The notes under the pieces: generated by a model
The model's database searches: none
Seen by the model: the letters and a program-made list of their open reading frames with translations, nothing else
What the model was told of the DNA's origin: nothing
Source of the DNA: Malus domestica
Taxonomy: Eukaryota; Streptophyta; Magnoliopsida; Rosales; Rosaceae
Assembly (NCBI RefSeq): GCF_042453785.1
Contig: NC_091661.1
Location: forward strand, 29,565,501-29,629,500
Direction: 5' to 3'
Length of the DNA: 64,000 bases
Made by a program: the position numbers and the translations under genes
In this document: positions 1 to 11,945 of the stretch, one piece after another
How the letters are laid out: each line of letters starts with the position of its first letter
How positions within the stretch are numbered: position 1 is the stretch's first letter

Positions 1-2
1 TC

Positions 3-863
3 GAATCCTTAGTTAAGAAAGTTTTACCATGTGTATTAGTGCCACCACATAGACTCAAGTTCTTTGGAATTTACTGCAGGGAATGTGGATTTAAGTCCGT
101 GACAACATCAACCGACGACACAGATACTTGTGCTGTCTGTCTGGAAAGACCATGTTCGGTAGCTGCAGAAGGTTTGTCCCGTAGTGGTTATTTTTCATGT
201 CTTATGTTTTCCTGATACTTTACAAACTACCTTTTCCCATAGTATAGCTGAATGAGTGTCATAGAAATTCAGTTTTTTTATGTACAAGATATACTCATCC
301 TTTGTTTACTTGTACCTTCAGGCTGTAAGCATGAGCTTTGTGTAAGATGCGCACTCTATCTTTGCTCAACGAGCAACATACCTTCGGAAACGGTGTGCCC
401 ACCTGGGTCCATTCCATGCCCGCTTTGTAGGCACGGAATCATCTCTTTTGTCAAATTGCCTGGCTCCCCAGCAAAGGAAAATAGATTACAGATGTCACTT
501 GGCCTTTGTACCCCTTGTATACTTCACCCTCGTGACCCAGAGCGTCTTTCTCCAGCTTGTGCACCAGAGATCCGAAAGAACCGTGTGGCTTCAGTTTCTT
601 CGGATATGCTCTGTCCAGTCACATGCAGTCCATTTCCTTCTGTCACCATTCCTTTGTGCACGTGCAATGATGGACCATGCCCCTCATTTGAATCCCGGGA
701 GGCAGAAACTCAAGATGAATTGCCCAGACGGCCCCAAGCAACATCAACAGACCAGGACAAGATGGAAGGGCCGAGACTTGGAAAAACAACATGCTCAAAC
801 ATGTTTTGGAGCAGAAGGAGCTGCAGTAGGGAGCATCAGTGCAATGCTGAAATAAATGCTTGA
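3..863 (+). CDS. XBAT33: XBAT33-type RING E3 ubiquitin ligase, 3' end (partial)
   Basis: This is the last part of a cytosolic/nuclear E3 ubiquitin ligase with N-terminal ankyrin repeats, which lie left of the window, and a C-terminal RING finger. Two exons are visible: 3..171 (reading [10 protein letters not shown]...) and 322..863, joined through a GT...AG intron with a split Gly codon. The RING reads CAVCLERPC, then CKHELC, CALYLC and CPLCRHG. This is followed by the conserved tail [18 protein letters not shown] and a C-terminus ending CNAEINA. The RING and tail agree with XBAT33 as I remember it, rather than XBAT32 or XBAT31. The neighbouring EMS1 gene supports this, because the two are adjacent in Arabidopsis. 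The 3'UTR appears to run to about 1250. The ankyrin part cannot be seen, so paralogue assignment is probable rather than certain. Confidence 0.82.
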
Positions 864-1873
864 CGAGTTTGATGACGATGGTGTGCCTTCTCATGTGCCT
901 CAGTCAAAAGGAATTTTGATTTCACATCAGCATTGTCGAACGCTGTTTGTTTGATCCCTTCTGGCCGTGAAGTGTATGAAATTATGCAAACCCGTGCTTG
1001 CCTCCGGTTTTTGTTCGGCGAGCTACATGGTGGATTTGGGTGTTGGCAGCACAGTGTAATGTTCTCATGTGGTATTTACGGCGGCTGTAAAATTTGTATG
1101 TTTGGAATAACATTGATTGTAATTGAACGTGAACAAAGAAAAGAAGAAAAAAGATCATTTCGCTACATCTTTCCTTTTTATATAACTTGGTTTTGGACCG
1201 ACTCATTAGGATGTTTTTCGAAACCTTGATTTCAAATTTAAACCTAAATAGATTGTGCACCTAAATCGTAAAACTCCTCCAAATTTTGAACCAATTCCAT
1301 TCTTTGAGAGAGATTGTGCACCAAACAACAACAATGCAAGCGAAATTAGTGCTCTTGCTCTTTCGCATTATGGCCCTATGGTTCATGGATGCCATTGCCA
1401 TGAGCTTTTTGTGTCCTAGTGCTCTTTAAGTTTTCAACTTGCTTTGAGCTTGTCTCGGATCTGGTCTTATGCATTTTTCATCTCTAAATCGTTTGTCACC
1501 GTAAATTCTTCAACTATTAGTAGTCAGGACCCCATTACATTAGAACTTAGAAACGATCAATTACCTATATGCATGCCACGTCCCAATAGCACGGTGACAC
1601 GTAGCTATGATGCCTAGCTACATGAGCCGTATCACCAATCAACAATCAACAGATAACCACAAAGCGACATATGGGACCTACTACTGTCCCGGAAACCTGG
1701 TACAACCTAGTAAGTTGTTACCTATGTGCGTACAAAATAACAAACCCTAATACGTACGATCATATGCATGCCCTCTCTGCACGCTATAGGGAAGACCAGC
1801 ACAGCAGGAGATACAAGTCTCCAATCTTCTTATGACATTTTTAATCTTATTTATATGCAGTAGTAATTACTCA
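864..1873. other. 3'UTR of XBAT33-type gene and convergent intergenic DNA
   Basis: About the first 390 bases are probably the 3'UTR of the upstream ligase gene. The rest is non-coding DNA between two convergent genes. The only open frames are short and have no recognisable protein similarity. I saw no repeat ends here. Confidence 0.5.
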
Positions 1874-2159
1874 TCATCTTCTTCTAGCAGCAGTTTCTCG
1901 TTGTGCATTGAAATAGACGGCAGCCACAGGCAGCCCAAGACCGTTCTCCTGCGAGAATTTTCTGGTGTTGAAATTGTCCCTGGAAGCTGGAGCCCTCACT
2001 GTTTGTCTTCCTCTCTGCTTGAATAGCAAGAACACGTACCTGTGAATGCCTACGACCGGCTTTGGAGTTTCATACTCCACAGTTTCTTTTCCTGTTAATT
2101 ATATAAAACCCAAAATATTATATTTAGCTAAGAACAAATCTTCATTTAGCCCTAAACCC

Positions 2160-2190
<31 letters not shown>

Positions 2191-2765
2191 ATCAATGTAT
2201 TATTCATGTCGGCAATGACTTAGTTACTTACCAAATGAGACATCAGTGGTCCCAGGAATGTCTGTGACCATCCTGAAATATATAGTTTTGTGAAAGTTAA
2301 ATAATTAAGGTACTATATATATATATATATCTAAAACTATAGTATGTGAGCTTGTATGACAAGTAAAATATACAAACCAGTGGAGATGTTCTTTCAGGTA
2401 TGGATCGCTGGGGCCTGGATAATCTGGGTCTGTCATTATCTTCATCAGAAGTTATCATCCGAAAAAAAGAAAAGGTTAGTTATATCACACTAGTACTATC
2501 AATGTATCATATTATCTTGCCGCAGCAAATAAGCAATCACTAATTATTGGTGAAATTAACTTACTAAGGTATAAGCAATCCTCATATCGTCACCGCCGAT
2601 GTCGACGCGAGGTTTTTCAGCAATGACAGAAGGCATGAGCTCATGTCCATTAGCAACTTGCTTGTTTGGATTGTAAACTACATTCAGCTTCACACTTGGG
2701 GTGAAGATGTCAACAACCTCTCCTATCACTCTTCCTACCGTCAATGGCTCCGTCGTCCTCGACAT
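1874..2765 (-). CDS. BFT: PEBP-family flowering regulator, BFT/TFL1 class
   Basis: A complete phosphatidylethanolamine-binding-protein gene of 173 codons. Exons (minus strand) are 2565..2765, 2378..2439 (62 nt), 2232..2272 (41 nt) and 1874..2091. The 62- and 41-nt middle exons are the hallmark of the FT/TFL1 family. The protein starts [18 protein letters not shown], contains [11 protein letters not shown] and GIHRYVF, and ends in AARRR. His85 (in KEHLHW) and Asp140 (in SRDNFNTR) sit where TFL1 has His88 and Asp144 and where FT has Tyr85 and Gln140. This points to a floral repressor rather than a florigen. Such proteins bind FD/14-3-3 in the shoot apex. The IGG and [12 protein letters not shown] segments and the nearby HSFB2 gene favour BROTHER OF FT over CEN, but CEN-like remains possible. 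Introns hold a (TG)n tract (about 2168-2190) and a (TA)n tract (about 2314-2331). Confidence 0.88.
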
Positions 2766-2864
2766 GTATACGAAAAGAAACGGAGTGAAAAGACTGCAGA
2801 AGATGTGTTATCTTAATTTCTGCTAGAAAGTTGAAGCAATGCATTGGAAGCGAGACTACGTTGG

Positions 2865-2872
2865 CTTTTATA
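2865..2872 (-). promoter_or_regulatory. TATA box of the BFT-like gene
   Basis: On the minus strand this reads TATAAAAG, about 100 bases upstream of the ATG at 2765. The spacing and sequence suit a core promoter for the PEBP gene. No transcript data support it. Confidence 0.5.
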
Positions 2873-2879
2873 GGCACAA

Positions 2880-5800
2880 GAACAGTCCAGCAGGAAGCAT
2901 AAATTAACTAATATTGGTTAATATTCCTTAATTAATTACTGTTCCGGAGCAAGAAGTTTATAGATTAATTGATTAAAAGCATTTATTCAGGCATCTGATG
3001 TTCCGAGTTTGATTCCCGATGTGGTCTTAAAATTTCTGTTCGGGGAAAGGGCAAGTCATATAAGCTTTCAAATTCGAGCTATCCTTTGATAGATGTGGTA
3101 AGAAGCCATTAGAAGGATGAGTACTTTGTTGAGTATGAGCAAAGAGATCCCTCTGAAAGCATAAAGTTACATATATTGCTGTCTCTCCCTGTAGAATCTA
3201 ATGTCATTGCCTTACTGGGTTAATGAAAACGAAGAATATAACCTTTTTCTACTTAAAAAACATTATCTTGGGAAAATGGGAATTCATCTTTTAGAGGTGC
3301 TTAATAATTCTCTGTATGCACATCATTTCTTTCTAACTTTAGAAATTAAGGAAATATATGTATTTTTCTCTTATCAACAAGCCTGGAAAAAGTGTTACAA
3401 TTTAGAATCTCTGGCAACCAACGGTATGGGATGTTCAACGATGCAGCTGCACTCTCATCTCTCCCTTTCCAAATACTCTAGCTATGGCTACTGATTAAGA
3501 AATTATTTCCTCTCACAATACCACACATGTCACATCGTTCATTGGACATGTGGTGCATTCTGTGTTGTTGGACAATAACGTTATTGAAACTAAAACCTCT
3601 TATATGAGAGAACCTCTCGTGCAGATCGCACATTCATATGGTGTTATAACTTCACATATATATTATAGTATTGGTGCATGATATTATTATCCGTCATTGT
3701 TCTCAAGTTCAATTGATACGCATGTTACTACTTAAATGAATTTGTAATATCATTTGACAATGTGATTGTACCCTGAAAAATGCCAGTCCCTTCTTTCAGC
3801 ATAACTTTATATAGTGTACATAACTTTATATAGTGTAATGCCAAAGGTCTCAAAAGACAAAAACCGAAGGAATTTGGACGATGGCAACCACTTGTCCGAT
3901 GGTCTAGATGCATGAATGGGAATTAACCACTCCAAACTTGACACCTCTTTCGATTAGAAAGCCTCAAAACGCTTTCATTTTCACGCTTTTTATTCTTGCA
4001 ATTGTCATGCTCACTCGCAACTTCTCCAATAATCAGCGCAAAGCAAATCTGAGTGTTTCAATCCCCACATTTGACATGTTTCACATCTTTTGGCGAACTT
4101 CAATTTTCTAGTGAATTATGTCCACGTGTCTTCTTCTTTGACGTTGATTCCATGTGTTGGAATAGTAGGATTAGCTTCTATAGAAAACGAAAAGATCAAA
4201 TCTTCTACACCCGTTTTGTGTGTTACTTCTCTATAGCTCTTGCAAAATTTATGACAACCAACTTAAGGAGGATTAAGTTTATCAATACATGCCAATCAAT
4301 GATAAAAGTTATAGAGAAGCCACATAGAAACCAAATGCAAAAGATATAAACCCTAAATTGAAAGAATAGAATCTCATTAGCCTTTAATCTCTACGAATAA
4401 AAAGTTAATTAAACACCACATTTTCCCTTTTTTTAACTGTTACAAATGGAATAAATGCTCAATTTGTCACTTGAATTAATAATTAGTTGCACCAATTCTT
4501 CTTGCTCCACTTCAAATTTATTTCGAAAATGAAGTACATGCAACGCAAGGGTAATGCTATGTCATTTAATTTACAAAATTTTGTTTAAAAATTTAGTCTC
4601 CATATCACTACCAGCAACGCAAATGCCCTCATTTCATGAATATATATGTCTTCGAGGGTACCGACGTTTTTAACGTTATTTTATCTTGAGTTGTGTTGGA
4701 GGATTGAATTTTCTATCGAAATGAAAAACAACAATGTCCCAAATACGATCAGAAGTCCTAGAAAAGTCCAATGTAAACAAGTTGACCCGAAATTGGTCCG
4801 TCGACAATTGAATATTGGCGAGGTTCACAGGAGGTTGAGGGGCTTGACATACTGTTCATGATCTTCGGCCCAGGCTAGCTCTTGGGTTGGGTTGGTTGGT
4901 TGGCCTACATAACTCTAACAAACACTTGTTGAAGGGCATAAGACCGCAAGTGAGGGCTCGTGGAGTTTTATTTTGGTTCTTGATATTTCGGACATTGAAT
5001 TACATGGACACATATTTCTTTGTCTCGTTTCTTACATGTTCATAAACACATAAAAAGTCAGGAATTAAAATGATTTTATTATCAGTAAACCCATAAGAAT
5101 AATGGAATCGAAAAATTCAATTATTCGTTTCTATTATAACTAACAGAAAGAAAATAAATTGGTCTAAATTACGAGAGAAAAAAAATGAATTAAGCTTAGA
5201 TAGTAAAACTTAAACACATTATATATTCTAGTTAGACTCTCTCTAAAAGCTTCCAAAGGAAAAGCCAACTATAGCCGCCGCCCCTAGCCTTTGGCTTTAG
5301 GATCAATGGCAACCCCATTTTCCCTCCCCATCGCACGCTTCTTTCTTACCTCTCCCTTGCTTCCTCTCATCTTTTCCAACCCAAAAATTTAGATCTCTAA
5401 GTGTTGGTCTCTATTTTGACACAAGACTCAACCCTCATAGCCACTACTAATACGGCTTGCCAGAAAAATTGGGTGAAGTGTGGAGCGATTCACTTCGGAA
5501 CATTACACCCCCTCCTTTGCCCTCCCTTTCCCTCCTCCTATTACGTTTTGTGATCTTCCTCGCATGTGTGGTTGTGAAGGTTTTGGTTCTTTGTAGTTTG
5601 TGGATTGATTATGCGCAACACTCTCATATCTAATTTTTTTGGTTCGGGTGCTCTTTTCAATTTGGGGCGATGTCTTCCTTCGCGGAGGAAGTGGCGGCGG
5701 TGACTGATGTTTGGCAGCTAGAGTTTAAAGTTTTTGTTGTTGCTTTTTTATTATTGCCTACGGGCCTCAGGTTGTGTGGGTCTCCTTTTATGTCTTGGGT

Positions 5801-5930
5801 TGTAGCTCTCCTTTGTTTGGGTATGTCTTATATTTTATGTCTTTCTTTGTTTATGTATGGTTTTGTAATTTGTTTGGACTTGAGTTCATTGATCACAAAT
5901 TATCATTTCCAAAAATAAAATATTTCAAAA
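2880..5930. other. Gene-free AT-rich stretch
   Basis: No supported gene. Short open frames (for example 3201..3494, 4053..4349 and 5670..5918) lack recognisable domains, codon bias or splice partners. A segment near 3000-3060 has a B-box-like motif (GAGTTTGATTCC) that could be a SINE remnant. The stretch 5260-5640 is richer in C+T and could be an old transposon piece, but I could not assign it. Confidence 0.4.
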
Positions 5931-5931
5931 A

Positions 5932-6052
5932 AAGAATTATTATTAGAATTTCAAAAATTTTATTTTGCATTCTAAATTTTTTATAATTAAAAAGAAAAAT
6001 AAACTTATGAGCGTAAAATGAAATTTTAGAATGTTAATAACAGTTCAATTCG
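5932..6052. repeat. Short MITE (family E, copy 1), degenerate
   Basis: About 120 bases with rough inverted ends: AATTATTATTAGAATTTC on the left and GAATGTTAATAACAGTTC on the right. The centre contains TTTTTTATAATTAAAAAG and ACTTATGAG. It matches the better preserved copies at 33651..33748 and 38758..38872. Superfamily not determined. Confidence 0.45.
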
Positions 6053-6254
6053 AAAAAAGAAAATAAAAAGAAAGGATTAATCTCATGAACCGTAGCCAGC
6101 CAAACCCAAATAGAAATAGTGTAATATTCTCTCATCAATAATACAAAATTAAACATCCACCTACAATCTAATAACACGTCAACGAAAACACACAGTGAGA
6201 AATCAAAACATATTATCAATCCATCGTCCAGAACCAGAACCACTCTAGCAGGGA

Positions 6255-6405
6255 ATCAATAAAGGACCTCCTAATCCGTCTCTCCTTCCTTTCTTTCATA
6301 TTTGAACCGTTACAATTTATTTACGTTAATATCTTATATTAATTTTTTTATAAAAACAGTAAAACAAAAAATAATATGTAAGAAAGAAAGGAGAATGAAT
6401 GAGAA
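6255..6405. repeat. MITE with pyrimidine/purine-rich ends (family F, copy 1)
   Basis: The left end is C+T-rich (TCTCTCCTTCCTTTC) and the right end is its purine-rich counterpart (AAGAAAGAAAGGAGAATG). The core reads CATATTTGAACCGTTAC then ATATTAATTTTTTTAT. The same layout recurs at 22322..22503. Ends and target duplication are unclear. Confidence 0.4.
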
Positions 6406-6991
6406 TTCTATCAATAAAATCCGCTGTTGTCTCACAGTCACAGATACGTAAGAACTCACCTCAACAGTTAGGGGAAAAAGGCTTTTGGCAGAAGCACTGC
6501 CAGTCGCTCTGCTTTTAACCTTAAAGTGATGCCAAATTGCATAGCCATATTGATTTTTCTCATCTGCTTTTCTCACGCAAAGTCACTTCAGAAATCTTTC
6601 TCAATCTTCCATTTTTGGAATTCCTTCACGCACACCAAAAAGAAAGTTTTTCATTTTTCCATCAATCCCAACCCTTAAAATTTTCCCAAAAACTACTTGT
6701 TTCCTCTTCTAATCAGCGCACTAATCAGCTCTCTCAAAACGTGCACGTTTCAGCTCTTGTTATTACTGTTCTTGTTCGATGGACTGGTGCGGTGCAGTGC
6801 ACAGTGCACAGTGCAGACTAGACATGTGGCCATCCCGAAACTTTCCGTCACTGCTTGCTGCCATTAATGGCTTGCGTACTTTCTTAAGAAACCTCGCCTT
6901 GCTAGGGTTTCAATTTTCATGCAATATATAGGTGATGTAATCTGCCTCTCATCTTCTGCGTTCGGCAGTGGCTGGTCATTAACCACACTAC
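6406..6991. other. Intergenic, nothing recognised
   Basis: Non-coding sequence between two MITEs. A short GTGCAGTGCACAGTGCACAG simple repeat lies near 6790-6815. No gene is supported. Confidence 0.35.
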
Positions 6992-6994
6992 TTA

Positions 6995-7782
6995 GGCAAT
7001 CTCCAACCGAGGGCTGGCCAGATGGCTCGTTTGAACCCTCTGGCCCTCCAAGATTCCCCAAGATATTAATATTTTAATGAACAGTACAGGGCCATATTTG
7101 CCACCGTCTCCAACCGAGGGCCAGAGGGCCAAAGGGCTCGTTTTAGCCCTGTCACAAAAAACCGTTTCCAACCGAGGGTCAAAGGACCATAGGGCCAAAC
7201 ATAATTTATTATTTAAAAACTACAATTTAATGTTGTATAAATGGCCTAGGAAGTTATACGAAAAAAATAGAATTGAAAAAAAATATGAAACAAATTTTGT
7301 AAAATAGAAGTTATAGGAAAAAAAATATGAAAAAAAATTTGATTCATATGAAAAGGAAAAAAAAAGGGAAAAAAAAAATTTTAAATTCATTAAAAAAAAA
7401 AAGAAGTTTAAATTCATTAAAAAAAAAAAAAAAAAAGAGAGGCCTAATAATCCAACGGCTACTAGCCGTTACATTCAAAAACATTTCAAACTATTAGTGT
7501 CGGTTATAACCGACACTAATAGTAGAACTATTTAAAAAAAAAAAAAGCTCTTTAATGCTGTCGGTTTTAACCGACAGCAATAGGAAACATTAAAAAAAAA
7601 AATAGCCAGCCCCGGGGCTGGCTGGCTGGCCGAAAGCAGCCAGCCCTCCAGCCCTCCAGCCCTCTCCGATCCCGTGGGGCCCTCCCAGATTCCAGAGCCC
7701 TCTGGCCTAGCCCTCGGTTGGAGACGGTTTTAGGGCTATTTTCGGCCCTCTGGCCCTCTGGACCCTTCGGTTGGAGATAGCC
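6995..7782. mobile_element. PIF/Harbinger-like MITE with TTA target duplication (family G, copy 1)
   Basis: A 788-bp element flanked by TTA on both sides (6992-6994 and 7783-7785). The terminal inverted repeats read GGCAATCTCCAACCGA on the left, with GGCTATCTCCAACCGA as the complement of the right end. Inner repeats of the CTCTGGCCCTC type lie near both ends. A 3-bp TTA duplication and G-starting ends are typical of PIF/Harbinger elements. No transposase is present, so it is non-autonomous. The middle holds A-runs and a chain of three near-perfect palindromes (7454-7470, 7491-7522 and about 7557-7580). A related copy lies at 26905..27840. Confidence 0.8.
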
Positions 7783-7785
7783 TTA

Positions 7786-8883
7786 ACAAAAAGTATAAAG
7801 ACTAGTGATTATTTCACACAATTAGGTTATCTGATGCATTCATGCTTATTTTTGTTGCTTAATTTTCACTTGATTTAACTCTGCTTGTGTAAGTTTATTT
7901 TACGCTATTGATTTTAAACTCGAGTAAAAGAGGAGAGGGAGTGCATTAGGTAGTCGACAACCGGCACTTTATTTTTCATATTGAATCTTTATGATATTAA
8001 TCTTAAACGAAATTGCGCTGAAGTTGGGTCGTCATCCGAAAATGACACTTTGTGTGACCGGGGCACAGTAATAAATGAGCAAGGTTCATTGATTTCGAGT
8101 AGTGCTCGAATGCAGTGTTAAAGGAGTAAGGGTGTTGTAGAAACTTTTTTTTTTTAATAACTCTACTTAAATTTATTTGGAAGCATATGCTAATATCAAC
8201 TTTTCCTAAGGAAAGCAAAAAAAGTACATTGATTTTATTGGACGAGTGAGATCAAAGAAGTTAGGACATGAGGATAGGATTTGAGAGAGTAAAATGAGTT
8301 TAGGAATATGGAATATAAGAACCATAACGGAAAAATCTATAGAAGTAGTAAAATTTTCACTTGATTTAGTCAATTTAAGAAAAAACACACATACAATTGT
8401 CAAATGTTAAAAGGTGTCATGTGTGTAGAAATCACTTACAAAGTTTAAATTATGAAATACAATTGTTTGTGTATCCAAAATATGGTATTGTAAAAATTTA
8501 TTAATTTAATATAACACGTGAAATAATAATATCACACATAAATGTTATCTAGGCACCAAAAAGTTTCTGCATCAAACTACAAAAAAAGAAAATTCTATGG
8601 ACAAATAATGAGTGGGAAAATTTGCTTTGAAATTTTTGGTCCAAAAGAAAAAGGGAATCAAATGTTTGATACTTTTGGTGGCAGAAGATTCTGCACAAGT
8701 GATATAAGCAAAGAACATGATCTCTGAATTTTTTGCCTGAAATCTGTTGTCTGTTGGGGCACGGGCACTGGCACTGGCACCACCAACTGTGCCATACACT
8801 GCAATTATTTTCATCAAGAACTAAATGCTTCAATAAGACAAGACAGATGTAAAAGCATTCTGCCAGCCTCCTTCAGCAGACAA
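7786..8883. other. Intergenic, nothing recognised
   Basis: AT-rich, no gene supported. The overlapping frames at 8549..8833 on both strands are short and show no domain. Confidence 0.35.
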
Positions 8884-8892
8884 AAAACAAAC

Positions 8893-9111
8893 GGAGGTGG
8901 ATTGTCTACCCCTCAATTTTCATATTATTTTCATTCTTTTCTGTTTTGTGTGATAACGATTAAGACACGTTAACATTTTATATTCTTATTACTTTTTGTT
9001 TTATTATTTTTATAAAAATATATATAAAATTTTAACGTGGCTTAACCATGATCACATAAACAGAAAATGATAGAAAGAGTATGGAAATGGAAGGGTAGAC
9101 AATCCACCTCC
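8893..9111. mobile_element. Mutator-like MITE with 9-bp target duplication (family B, copy 1)
   Basis: A 219-bp element with inverted ends GGAGGTGGATTGTCTACCC and its complement. It is flanked by a perfect 9-bp direct repeat AAAACAAAC (8884-8892 and 9112-9120). The 9-bp duplication is characteristic of Mutator-like elements. The core contains ACGTTAACATTTTATATT and AACGTGGCTTAACCATGATC. No coding capacity. A second copy is at 28755..29004. Confidence 0.85.
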
Positions 9112-9120
9112 AAAACAAAC

Positions 9121-10200
9121 TGATCCCCTCCTCCGACCTTCCTTTTCCTTTTCATTTGGTTACTGGATTATTCCGATTTTTTGATTTTTTTTTTTCAGTT
9201 TTCCACACCCCTATACTATGTAGTTTTCAGTGAGTGCCGTAGCACAATTGAATGTTGGCTTGATCTACCGGGCTCAGTATTGAAGACTGGTTATTGTTGA
9301 GTATGATCGAACGACTTGAAAAACGTCGATGCTCAATGTATGTATGGATCAAAGAAAAATTGTGTGAAAGGTTAGAAGATGTAGACTTCGTTCGAATTGA
9401 GTCACTCTAGTCCTAATTTTCAACTATGAACGATATACTTGAGAATATTTGTGGTTTGTTTTAGAAAGGCAACTGGTGTATGTGTGGCTCCTTCTGGATT
9501 TATACTAAATTGTTATGATTTATAAAGTTGATTTTATGAATACTATTTATAAACTGTGATCGACGGACTTGTTTTATGATTATCACATACGTCACATTAT
9601 TATCATTCACACCCTTATATATCTTTTGGCAACCTACCAATGTTAGATTTATTGTACAGTTGTATATTTGTGACAGAGACCCCGTTGCCTTGAAAATATT
9701 ATGAATTTAAGTTTAGTATTTCTTGCATGTGTTTCTCTGTACCCAGTACAATCGAACATTACGCATTGATCTTGAATATATATCGAAATCGGAGCGTGAC
9801 AAATTGAGCCACAAGGTGAGATTATGGATAAAATGGGTGAGGTGCAGGGTGTGGCATCAAAAAAAGAAAATTCGGGTTCTTGGTTTGCTTCCTGTGAAGG
9901 GACAGATCAGCCTCAGGCCAGTCCCCCTCCCCTCCCCCTACAAACTTTCATGTCTAATCAAATATCACTATCCCAACCCAAAGTGCAAATTAACACCCAC
10001 ATAATACAATGACCAAAATAACCATCCTCCATGTCAATGTCACGCCTGCCTCAGTGACTATCCACTCCAGGTCCTTTCGGTCAGTTCATTCCATAGGTTC
10101 CACACCTACCCGTAGCGTCTAGGAGCAAATTTTGGGGGTAGGGTTGCCCTTCACTTCATGTCAACTGTACTCACACAAAATTTCAACCCCTTTTCTTTTT
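9121..10200. other. Intergenic, nothing recognised
   Basis: No supported gene. The frame at 9723..10004 has no recognisable domain and sits in mixed-composition DNA. Confidence 0.35.
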
Positions 10201-10424
10201 AGGGTGAGGATCCCATCCGGATCCAAATGGTAGGGATTCTTTGGTTCCTCACATCTTAGCCGTTTATTGTATATCGTACAGTCAGTTTTCATCGGATACT
10301 ATTTATGTTTAATTTTAAATAATAAAATTTAAACTATTTATGATCGTACGATATATTATGAACGGTTAGGATGTGAGGATCCTTAGGATCCCTATCATTT
10401 GGATCCGGATGGGATCCTCATCCT
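10201..10424. mobile_element. GGATCC-ended MITE (family C, copy 1)
   Basis: Nearly perfect inverted repeat of about 29 bases at each end, containing GGATCCCATCCGGATCC-like sequence rich in GGATCC palindromes. The core is itself roughly symmetric (TATATCGTACAGTCAG against GATCGTACGATATATTATG). Related cores occur at 34446, 46572 and 56949. Superfamily is not certain, and no clear target duplication was seen here. Confidence 0.7.
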
Positions 10425-10429
10425 TTATA

Positions 10430-11150
10430 TTTTGGCCTCATATAATTTAATTTGGTGTTATTCGATCTAACTCATAATGTACATGCTATTGATTCACCAA
10501 CGTCAATAATTAAACTCATAACATACAGACATGAAATTCGTCTCTAATCACTGAGTTACTAGTTGAGAGTGACGATAGATAAATGTTCAACCTGTACCAC
10601 TTGGTGATTCCAATGCAATTTACCACTGTTTCTCTAACATAGTAAATTTAGCCATTTCTTGTTCCACATAGTAAAGAGACTCTGGACTTACCAATGTTGG
10701 AAATTTAAGAAATTATTGCTCTTTTCTGGATTCAAAAAATACTTGATACTTTTAGAAAATTACATTTACTACTGGTACCTAAGTTTGGCATACAAGTATT
10801 TTTTTTCGTGTTTGTGTTGTTTGTGTTTTATATTTTTGTGTCAAATTAACGAATCATTTAAGAAATTGACATGTTTATTGATACGAACCAATTTTTGAAC
10901 AAACAAAAAATAATAATAATAAAAATTAAATTCAAATTTATCTGTAGCTGTAGGAAAAGTAGAAGTTGGGTCACATTTTATCCACTGTAAACTTGGAACT
11001 TTCTCCTTCACCTTTTGGCGTTGAGCGGCAAGGAAACCTCCTCGTCTACGAGCAAGGACAGTCACACAACTCGCGTTTCCAACCTCACTCCTCTTACTTC
11101 TTTTATTTTTATTTCTCACCCAAATCGTGTGGACCCCACATTACTCAAAG
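10430..11150. other. Intergenic, nothing recognised
   Basis: AT-rich, with short frames only (10659..10898 and 10841..11119, the latter on the minus strand). None has family features. Confidence 0.35.
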
Positions 11151-11296
11151 GTACCAATATTTATAAATTTTGCCCCATCAACAATAAATACATGGTAAGA
11201 TCGTACAAGTATTTATGAATTTTGCCCCATCAACAGTAAATACATGGTAAAATGGTACAAATATTTATGAATTTTGCCCCCACCAACAATAAATAA
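11151..11296. repeat. Tandem repeat, 52-bp unit x 3
   Basis: Three successive units begin GTACCAATATTTATAAATTT, GTACAAGTATTTATGAATTT and GTACAAATATTTATGAATTT. Each continues TTGCCCC...CAACA(A/G)TAAATA. Unit starts are at 11151, 11203 and 11255. Confidence 0.85.
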
Positions 11297-11297
11297 A

Positions 11298-11451
11298 AAG
11301 AAAACTAATGAAAAGAGTTTGAAAACTTTGAGTTTTAATGATAAGGACAAAATAAAGGGTAAAATGAATAGTACCATGATTGACTTTTTAGTATAAAAAT
11401 GTGGTTTTTCATTAAAGTGAACAGTACCGGGTGCTTGTCGTTAAAGTTCCC
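11298..11451. mobile_element. Mutator-like MITE with 9-bp target duplication (family A, copy 1)
   Basis: About 154 bases running from AGAAAACTAATGAAAAG to GTCGTTAAAGTTCCC. The internal landmarks are AAAGGGTAAAATGAATAGTA, TTGACTTTTTAGT and CAGTACCGG. The flanks share ATAAATAAA (11289-11297 and 11452-11460). The same family recurs at 13390, 33028, 38664 (reversed) and 56339. I recall this short element as very common in apple and pear. Confidence 0.8.
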
Positions 11452-11539
11452 ATAAATAAATGGTAAAATTTATCAATTGTCTTCTCAACTTGTGATGTTG
11501 TTTCTATTTGTCCCTCGACTTTTAATTTGAGCTCCCTTG

Positions 11540-11945
11540 TCTTATGAACGTGTTGATTTGCCCATAATTGTCAAATTTATCGTATTTATTAGACTTGATA
11601 GTTTCTTACATGACTCGTTACAAATGAAATGACGTGAAAATAACAGGTTTCGCGTTAACATGTTACGAGTCGAATTATTATCGGGTGACCTGTTAAGAAT
11701 CTGTTAACAATTTGGACATGACACGTAAATGACCAATTTGTCAAGTCTAGACATTAGGCCTAACAATTTCTTACAAGACCGATAATCTGACATGAAACGA
11801 CATGGCTCGTTAATAGGTCGGGTCGTTATTGGGTCACCTGTTAAGAATACGTTAAGATAACAAGTTTGACGCAAAATGATACGTTAAGATAACGAGTATG
11901 ACACGAACACGACAAACTCGATTTATTTGCCAAGTCAAGCATTGT
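11540..11945. repeat. Dispersed repeat with internal GTTAAGAAT/GTTAACA motifs
   Basis: Contains repeated elements such as GGGTGACCTGTTAAGAATC and GGGTCACCTGTTAAGAATAC, and repeated GACATG/GACACG words. This resembles a common plant non-autonomous repeat. Ends are not defined and no gene is present. Confidence 0.4.

Noticed and set aside
2145-2165. Telomere-like CCCTAAACCCTA
   Set aside because: Fewer than two units, inside a PEBP intron; chance occurrence.
5670-5918. Hydrophobic 82-residue frame
   Set aside because: T-rich DNA gives hydrophobic codons by chance; no partner exons or family match.
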